Below, piece after piece: positions 59,801 through 64,000 of a stretch of 64,000 bases of DNA. Position 1 is the first letter of the stretch, and each line of letters begins with the position of its first letter. The DNA comes from Diplolepis rosae (lineage: Eukaryota > Arthropoda > Insecta > Hymenoptera > Diplolepididae): assembly GCA_030998225.1 (NCBI GenBank), contig JAPYXD010000469.1, positions 930,001-994,000 on the forward strand, read 5' to 3'. The position numbers and the translations under genes were made by a program. The notes beneath the pieces are model-generated. The model searched no databases, was not told the origin of the DNA, and saw only the letters and a program-made list of their open reading frames with translations.

Positions 59801-59933
59801 CCTGAATTTGATAAGACAGTTCTAGAAGAAGAAGCTGGGAAACTGTGTTGCAATATTCATTGTAGTTTCTGAACGATACAGGCATTGCTCTAACTCTTCT
59901 AAGTTCTTCGATTGGCAATCCACCGCTACTTCC
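50826..59933 (-). CDS. Senataxin/Sen1-like SF1B helicase, C-terminal nine exons
   Basis: Exons in transcript order: 59770-59933, 59437-59705, 58845-59363, 58382-58527, 55222-55347, 53651-53778, 51433-51975, 51128-51347, 50826-50927. All junctions are GT/AG and in phase, giving 738 residues and a TGA stop. Residues 1-50 resemble the stalk entry of senataxin (SFRNYNEYCNTVSQLLLLEL). Motif I EGPAGTGKTT is at about 256-265, motif II VDEAP at 461, motif III LVLLGDMN at 483, an RLPTQYRI motif IV follows, motif V TIDGFLNREKD is near 650 and motif VI ATLTRAK at 683. Family members unwind RNA-DNA hybrids in termination and repair. Several usually fixed residues differ: the GD-x-x-Q of motif III reads GDMNKH, and motif V lacks the Gln-Gly of FQGRE. 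So this is a divergent relative, perhaps specialised. The start lies beyond the right edge. No lesions were seen. Confidence 0.8.
51433..51975 (-). CDS. Helicase exon with motifs II, III and IV
   Basis: This exon of the senataxin-like gene starts at AACAG|AGAAGG (an upstream AG, chosen because it alone keeps phase with the previous exon) and ends AATAA|GTAAGG. It encodes FPVCIVDEAPQILE, the LVLLGDMN strand and LPTQYRI, followed by NKADIFNMDTLRN. Confidence 0.8.
52199..52216. repeat. Poly-C tract, 18 bases
   Basis: A run of 18 C in an intron of the helicase gene. Length in such a run is prone to sequencing error. Confidence 0.9.
52315..52751. mobile_element. Tc1/mariner element with internal deletion, TA-flanked
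   Basis: Tips CAGGGTTTTCCAATTAGAGG are exactly mirrored at the right end, with TA on each side (52313-52314 and 52752-52753). Inside, plus strand, is the C-terminal scrap of a mariner transposase: RVISRNGVYNWPPPRSCDLT, PLDFFLWSYVKDKVY and VIDEIEPP. The N-terminal two thirds is deleted, so it is non-autonomous. It lies in an intron of the helicase gene. Confidence 0.9.
53030..53110 (+). repeat. tRNA-derived SINE-like sequence, copy 2 (5'-truncated)
   Basis: It begins inside the anticodon arm at GTCGACCGGCAATCGAA and continues through a better B box (GGGCTCGAATCCC), CAGTCGAAAGC and a T-rich then A-rich tail, matching 3386-3470. The lack of the 5' part fits incomplete reverse transcription. Confidence 0.65.
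54455..54600. repeat. Inverted repeat in a helicase intron
   Basis: GTTTTCTGAAAAGTTTTGAC with CAATCAAATTGATAGTTAAG on the left is mirrored by CTTAACTATTGATTCAATTG and AACCTTTCAGAACAT on the right, with a loop of about 40 bp. It is probably a small MITE. Confidence 0.6.
55500..55960 (+). pseudogene. Mariner transposase relic
   Basis: Broken frames contain NGRSEIASISTEHVCHIL, HLLTPDKKQCRKDV, WQSYGDFFGDMYGIVYTNYL and VLFYQDNAPALRS, in mariner order: helix-turn-helix end, then the segment leading to the second Asp (QDNAP). The first catalytic block is deleted and stops are frequent. It lies in the intron between helicase exons 4 and 5, on the opposite strand to the gene. Confidence 0.8.
55978..57345. 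repeat. Possible element with CAGTTTGTGGACACT inverted tips
   Basis: CAGTTTGTGGACACTTG at 55978 is inverted at 57329-57343 (AGTGTCCACAAACTG). Related strings TACAAACTGGTGCAG (56275) and TCACAAACTGGTACTG (57356) lie near. The pogo MITE 56363-56627 is inside. Boundaries and class are uncertain. Confidence 0.35.
56363..56627. mobile_element. Pogo/Tigger-like MITE, TA-flanked
   Basis: Tips CACTCAACTCTCGATTATTT and, inverted, CACTCAACTCTCGGTTATTT, with TA at 56361-56362 and 56628-56629. The interior is GC-rich and non-coding. It is distinct from the 1656-1815 element but the same general group. Confidence 0.8.
57508..57685. repeat. Foldback with ATTTGAGACTTTCACNCCTC arms
   Basis: The left arm ATTTGAGACTTTCACGCCTC is mirrored at 57663-57685, with further pairing inwards through CACTGCG. 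An inner small hairpin (GGGACGGTTT...AAACCGTCC) lies in the loop. Confidence 0.6.
57885..58222. mobile_element. TTAA-type foldback MITE, copy 4
   Basis: Ends TTAAGGGCATGCAATA and, inverted, TTAAGGGCATATGATACTTG, with TTAA at both edges. The interior halves are mirrored, including ACATAAAATTT and GGGAAATGGTAGAGA against TCTCCACCATTTCCC. It lies in a helicase intron. Confidence 0.75.
58845..59363 (-). CDS. Helicase exon with the Walker A motif
   Basis: This exon of the senataxin-like gene encodes the substrate-side domain and motif I. It contains EGPAGTGKTTIVVNTILELL and the motif Ia region ILVSASTDVELEEIILRL, in place of the more usual APSNAAVDE. Its acceptor is AATTAAAG and its donor GCTG|GTAAGA. 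Confidence 0.85.
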
Positions 59934-60189
59934 CTATAAAGATGATATCATTTAGAATATTAGATTATATAGCATGTCCACATACAAGGTGTCTATATAT
60001 ATTTGATCAACAAATTTGTTCAAGACGACTTTTCGATTTCTTTTTTCCAGTACAATAAGTCTATTCAAATCACTGTATTTTAAAATGAATGTAAATGTAT
60101 TATGCAAGGATTATATTTCCATCTACAAGAACTCCCGCTTTTATTTTATGTGTTTTCATTTCGTAAGGTGAATATTTTTACTGTCTCGG

Positions 60190-63100
60190 TTCTGCATTGG
60201 TTTCTTCGGAAAGCGAGCAGGGGGCCAGAGAACAGGCGACCGGGCATGTTCCTCGGGTTGCGGATAGAGGGGCTCTGTACCGAGGGATTCTGCTGAATAC
60301 GGATACAAAACTAAATAAGCAGTCGCGGACAATATTCCAGGGATGGTCCCATAGTAATAACCCCTAAACCAAGGTGTTAACTACCATGTTGAGGGCTACA
60401 TGGCACTAACGAAGGGTATCATCTACGGTGTCTTCAGGAAACCAGGCCGACTCCTGGATTATTCAGACATAACCCCTGCATACGAGGCTCTGCAGGAGTG
60501 GGCCGTATACTTCTCTAGTTGATCGTGAGAACAATACGGACAACGAGTAAAAGAGAACTAGTCAACTTTGTCGGAGATATATCGAAGACTGTTTGGAACA
60601 GTCAGCGAATCCGACTGAAATCAGATTGATATAGAATTCGACAAGCTATACAAGAACAATAAGAACATAGCATATGTCTTTACTAATTAAACCAAAATTC
60701 TAACACGCCACAGCATGATGCTGTCTTGGTGGCCGCACCGGGTCCGACGGCGGCAACAAGGGAGGACGTGGCCCCATCAGGATCTGAGGAATGAAGAGAC
60801 GTCCTTCAGCTCCTGAAGGAGCAGAGTACTAAAATGGGGAAATTGGACAGGGCGCTAAGATTCATCCAAGAAGAGATGCTAAAAAACAGCTTCGGCCCCG
60901 TTAAATCGGAAGATCGAGAGGCTAGCGAGATTTTTGATAGTCTCCTTAACACTTAAAAGTGTTTGGTCAAAAGCGGGATGGAGATCCAGAAGAGACTGGA
61001 TTCACATCTCGCTTTCCGGAAAGTTATTTTACAACTGAGGCCCCGACTGGCGTCTCTGGGCGACATCCTCAAAGCGGAGTCCAAGGGGGAAAATATGGAA
61101 GGACTTTCTCTCCCTTAAGAACAGATCCACAAGAAGGGGAATGGCAGTACTTCGCCCTCATATGTTGAGACCACCAGAAACCAAACCCACGTGGAGGCTG
61201 GGGACTGGCAACTGGTGGAAAGGAAAAAGGAAAAGAAGTAAAAGGAGAAAATAAATGTGGAAGAAGCACAGAAGAAAGCACAAAGAAGGCGCTAAGACGC
61301 TCCCTGCCAGCCTGGCCATGCGATACTATCAAGGTGTCGACGAGGGACGGACAGTCCTACGCTGAAATCCTGGAAGTGATAAAAGCGAAGGTGAACCCCA
61401 TGGATGCAGAACTGGGGGCCAGGACCATCCGAAGATCCAGGAAGGAGGAGGTCCTCCTTTTCCCGAAAAAGGAAGCCGCTGTTTCTGCCTTCGAAAAGGC
61501 GCTTGGCCAGGTGGTCGGGGAGATGGACAACGTTAGGGCTTTGGCCTCGAAGGTTATTGCTGCTTTCTGCTTACAACTAGGCAGACACGATTTTGACGAA
61601 CCCTACTGATTCTACAAACGCGTTGGCAGTGTTCAGACTGCAGGAGTCCCATTGGTTAAGTCGAACGCTCTACGTTTGCTTCAGCTCGGAAAGCTAATGT
61701 CGCATGCGGGAGCATGCCGACCTTGTCCGAAGAGTTACCGCTGCCAGGTGTGTGAGGCCCCACCTAGGTGCCTAACATGCGTGGATAGGAGTGGAAAAGA
61801 TGTCGCTTATGTTTCTGGAAGCGGCTCCTACCCAGTATTTAGGGATTAAAAAAAGGAGTTTAAGTGAAGTTCCTACAATTCAACCTCGAGAAGGAGAAGG
61901 ACACCTAAGACCTCCTGATGCAGACGGCCAGAGAGAGAGGGGGTAACGTGCTGCTCATTACTGAGCAATAAAAATGGCCCGAAAACTCTGCCTGGTACCA
62001 GGATGCATTAAGGATCGCCGGAATCCCTATGTGCCAATACGGCACCGCGGATTGACGGAATGCCAAATGAGACCCTGGAAGACGTGATCATGGTATACCC
62101 GAAAATGCTCCTGGAAGCCTTTAACTCCTCTCTTTGAGTGGGAAGGTTCTTCGAGGATTGGAAGAAGCAGAGATTGGTCCTTCTCAGAAAGAGAGAGAAA
62201 CCTCTAGATAAAGCTTGAGCCTATAGACCAACATGTCTATTAGACACAATAGGAAAGCTGCTAGAGGTCAGTGGAAGACATCACTACAAAATCAAAAAGA
62301 GGAACTGGTAAGCGAAAGGGATTCTGTGCGTTGGTCAGTAGTGACATACGCAATGCATTCATTACCGCGAGATGGAAGAACTGCATCGAGGCGATAATGG
62401 GTAAAAAAAGTTCCGGACTACCTGTTGCGGATGATAAACGACTACCTAAGCAACAGGCGCGTGATATACGAGGGTGAGAAATGGTCCCTCAAAGAAGAGA
62501 TGACGTGTGGTGTCCCTCAGGGGTCGCGGGTGAAACCATCCGTGTGGAACGTCATGTATGGCGATTTTCAGCGCATGGACTTACCTGCTGAAACGAGCAT
62601 CATCGGCTTTGCGGATGACGCACTTGTCGTGTGTGCTAGAGCTGAGGATCGATGAGAGTCTACGGCGTGCAAGGCGTTGGGTGGAGAGCAGAAGCCTTGA
62701 TATGGCTCTTGAAAAGACTATGGCTTTTCTAGTTAGGGACAGGATATCCTACAGGTACCCGAAGATTGTACTAGGTGAACACAAAGTCGCATACAGCAGG
62801 GACATCAGGTACCTAGGAGTACAGTTAGATCGGAGGCTTAGTTTCGGCGAACACCTCCAGATCGCAACGAGTAAAGCCGTCCAATATGGAACTACTTGGC
62901 TCGACTCATGCCCAACATTGGTGGCCCTAGGGAAGTAAAGAGAAGACTGGTGACAAGCGTAATGCAATCGAAGCTGCTTCAAGTACCTCTGGTTTGGTAG
63001 AGTGCCCTTGACAACCATCCTATGGAGAAAAGGTTGTCCTTGGCACTGAGAGGTGCAGCGATAAGGATTATTTCAGCATGCCGAACTGTGTCGACGAGCG

Positions 63101-63475
63101 ATGTGCTGGTCCTGGCGAGCAAACCGCCAATAGACTCATTGGCGAAGGAAAGGCAGGAGGAATTTCTCCTTCACAAGGAGCATACCTGTGTTAATAACGA
63201 ACAGGTAATCGTTCGCGTGAAAGAAGTCATCCGCAAGGATGCTAGATGCAGATTCGTCGAGAGATGACAGACGAGATGGCATGGTGAGCAAACCGGGAGA
63301 TTAACACATCATCTTATCCCGGAGCTTGCCACCTGGCTGGAGAGTAAGCGCGGTGAGTTCGACTTTCACCTGAAGCAAGCACTTTGAGGCTTTAAGATAA
63401 AAGACGAAGAAACGTGTCCCTACTGCAGTTCCCCTGTGGACGATGCGGAGGACACACTCTTCGTCTGCTCACAAA
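60190..63475 (+). pseudogene. R1-clade LINE, decayed and internally deleted
   Basis: A GC-rich block in AT-rich DNA. In order: a 5' leader; an ORF1 (Gag-like) region with DGQSYAEILEVIKAKVNP and ARTIRRSRKEEVLLF (61340-61610) and a Cys-rich knuckle region (CRPCPKSYRCQVC, 61710-61790); then ORF2 pieces with VPQGSRVKPSVWNVMYGDF and IIGFADDALVV (reverse-transcriptase motifs, 62510-62640), DIRYLGVQLDRRLSF (62800) and RIISACRTVSTSDVL (63060), and a final CPYCSSPVDDAEDTLFVC (63418-63470). Most of the endonuclease and early RT is missing, and stops and frame slips are frequent. It lies upstream of the visible helicase exons, on the opposite strand, presumably in that gene's intron. Confidence 0.85.
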
Positions 63476-64000
63476 AAAAAAGTTATGTTTTTGATACCAT
63501 TTTTTCAAATAAGTAAGACTCGAGGACGAGTCTACCCTCTTTTGGATGGCCAAGTAATAGCGAATAAGATCAAGGGTATGATTACATATTTGTCGGTACG
63601 AATTCAAGAGCAAGTGTATAAAACATTAATTTTAGCGATATAAAATATTCGGTAAATGATCTTTGTAATTTAGTCTAGAATAATAGAGAGATGCCTGATT
63701 TATGCACCGTTAACTCGAGTTGGATTCCAGCCACCTTCGTTTTCTTCTAAATCTGATTTTTCTGTTGCAGTTAAGGACGTTCTCTTGAAAATCACTTTTC
63801 TTTAGATTTCTTTCAAACTTCGTAAATAAGTACTTTTTACCATGATCTACAAAGCGGTAAAAATATTAGCATCAAGACCGGTACTTAAAATCGAGAAATT
63901 AAGCTCTAAAATTGAATCTCTTAACACGTGTTAGATAGGCGTAGTTCAGTTTCACGATACCTTTCTTTACATTAAAAGCACAATTTTCTTTAGATTTTTT
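63476..64000. other. No gene seen
   Basis: AT-rich DNA between the LINE relic and the window edge. It is presumably part of the intron that leads to the missing 5' exons of the helicase gene. Confidence 0.4.

Overview
This window is AT-rich, intron-bearing nuclear DNA from an animal. The mitochondrial ribosomal protein mRpS30 (mL65), the BEN-domain gene and the very high load of hAT, Tc1/mariner, TTAA-type and R1-clade transposable elements point to an insect. A repeat-rich hymenopteran would fit, but the order is inference and the species cannot be named. There is no bacterial signal: no operons, no ribosome binding sites and no CRISPR. | Three multi-exon host genes can be rebuilt from splice sites and reading phase. 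(1) mRpS30 lies on the minus strand. Its first coding exon is 39679-40118 and its second is 1927-2528, so it has an intron of about 37 kb that fills more than half the window; the last exon(s) lie beyond position 1. (2) Nested inside that intron on the opposite strand is a gene for a BEN-domain protein (7685-14513, eight exons, about 669 codons). It is intact except for one in-frame TAG and one missing A in a homopolymer. A small two-exon minus-strand gene (5395-6401, 79 aa) is head-to-head with it. (3) At 50826-59933 (minus) lie nine C-terminal exons, 738 codons with every phase matching, of a divergent senataxin/Sen1-type SF1B helicase whose 5' exons lie beyond the right edge. | Layout: 1-3.5 kb, small palindromes, a pogo-type MITE, mRpS30 exon 2, and a tRNA-derived SINE-like sequence. 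3.8-7.4 kb, small ORFs, a minisatellite hairpin, and the 79-aa gene with a foldback in its intron. 7.6-14.5 kb, the BEN gene. 15.5-20.7 kb, a long array of hairpin-bearing tandem repeats (66-bp, then 123-bp, then 105-bp units), split by a 1.36-kb solo LTR with a TTTG target duplication. 21-30.5 kb, a mariner relic, then two head-to-tail degraded copies of a CIDE-N-containing, transposon-like gene family; the second is interrupted by a duplicated unidentified (possibly virus-derived) coding remnant, a hAT MITE with 8-bp target duplication and a further MITE. 30.5-33 kb, AT-rich with no gene seen. 33-39 kb, two members of a foldback family, one carrying nested insertions, a dead BED-type hAT transposase gene, a 207-bp-arm palindrome and several MITEs. 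39.7-40.1 kb, mRpS30 exon 1. 41.3-46.9 kb, a cluster of hAT elements with exact 8-bp target duplications, including one with about 1-kb inverted repeats and a hAT inserted inside another hAT. 47-50.8 kb, mostly empty apart from a LINE remnant. 50.8-59.9 kb, the helicase gene, with mariner, pogo and TTAA elements in its introns. 60.2-63.5 kb, a decayed R1-clade LINE. | The host genes have no evident common pathway. The main structural theme is the mRpS30 intron, grown by nested and tandem insertion while still holding at least one, probably two, other genes.
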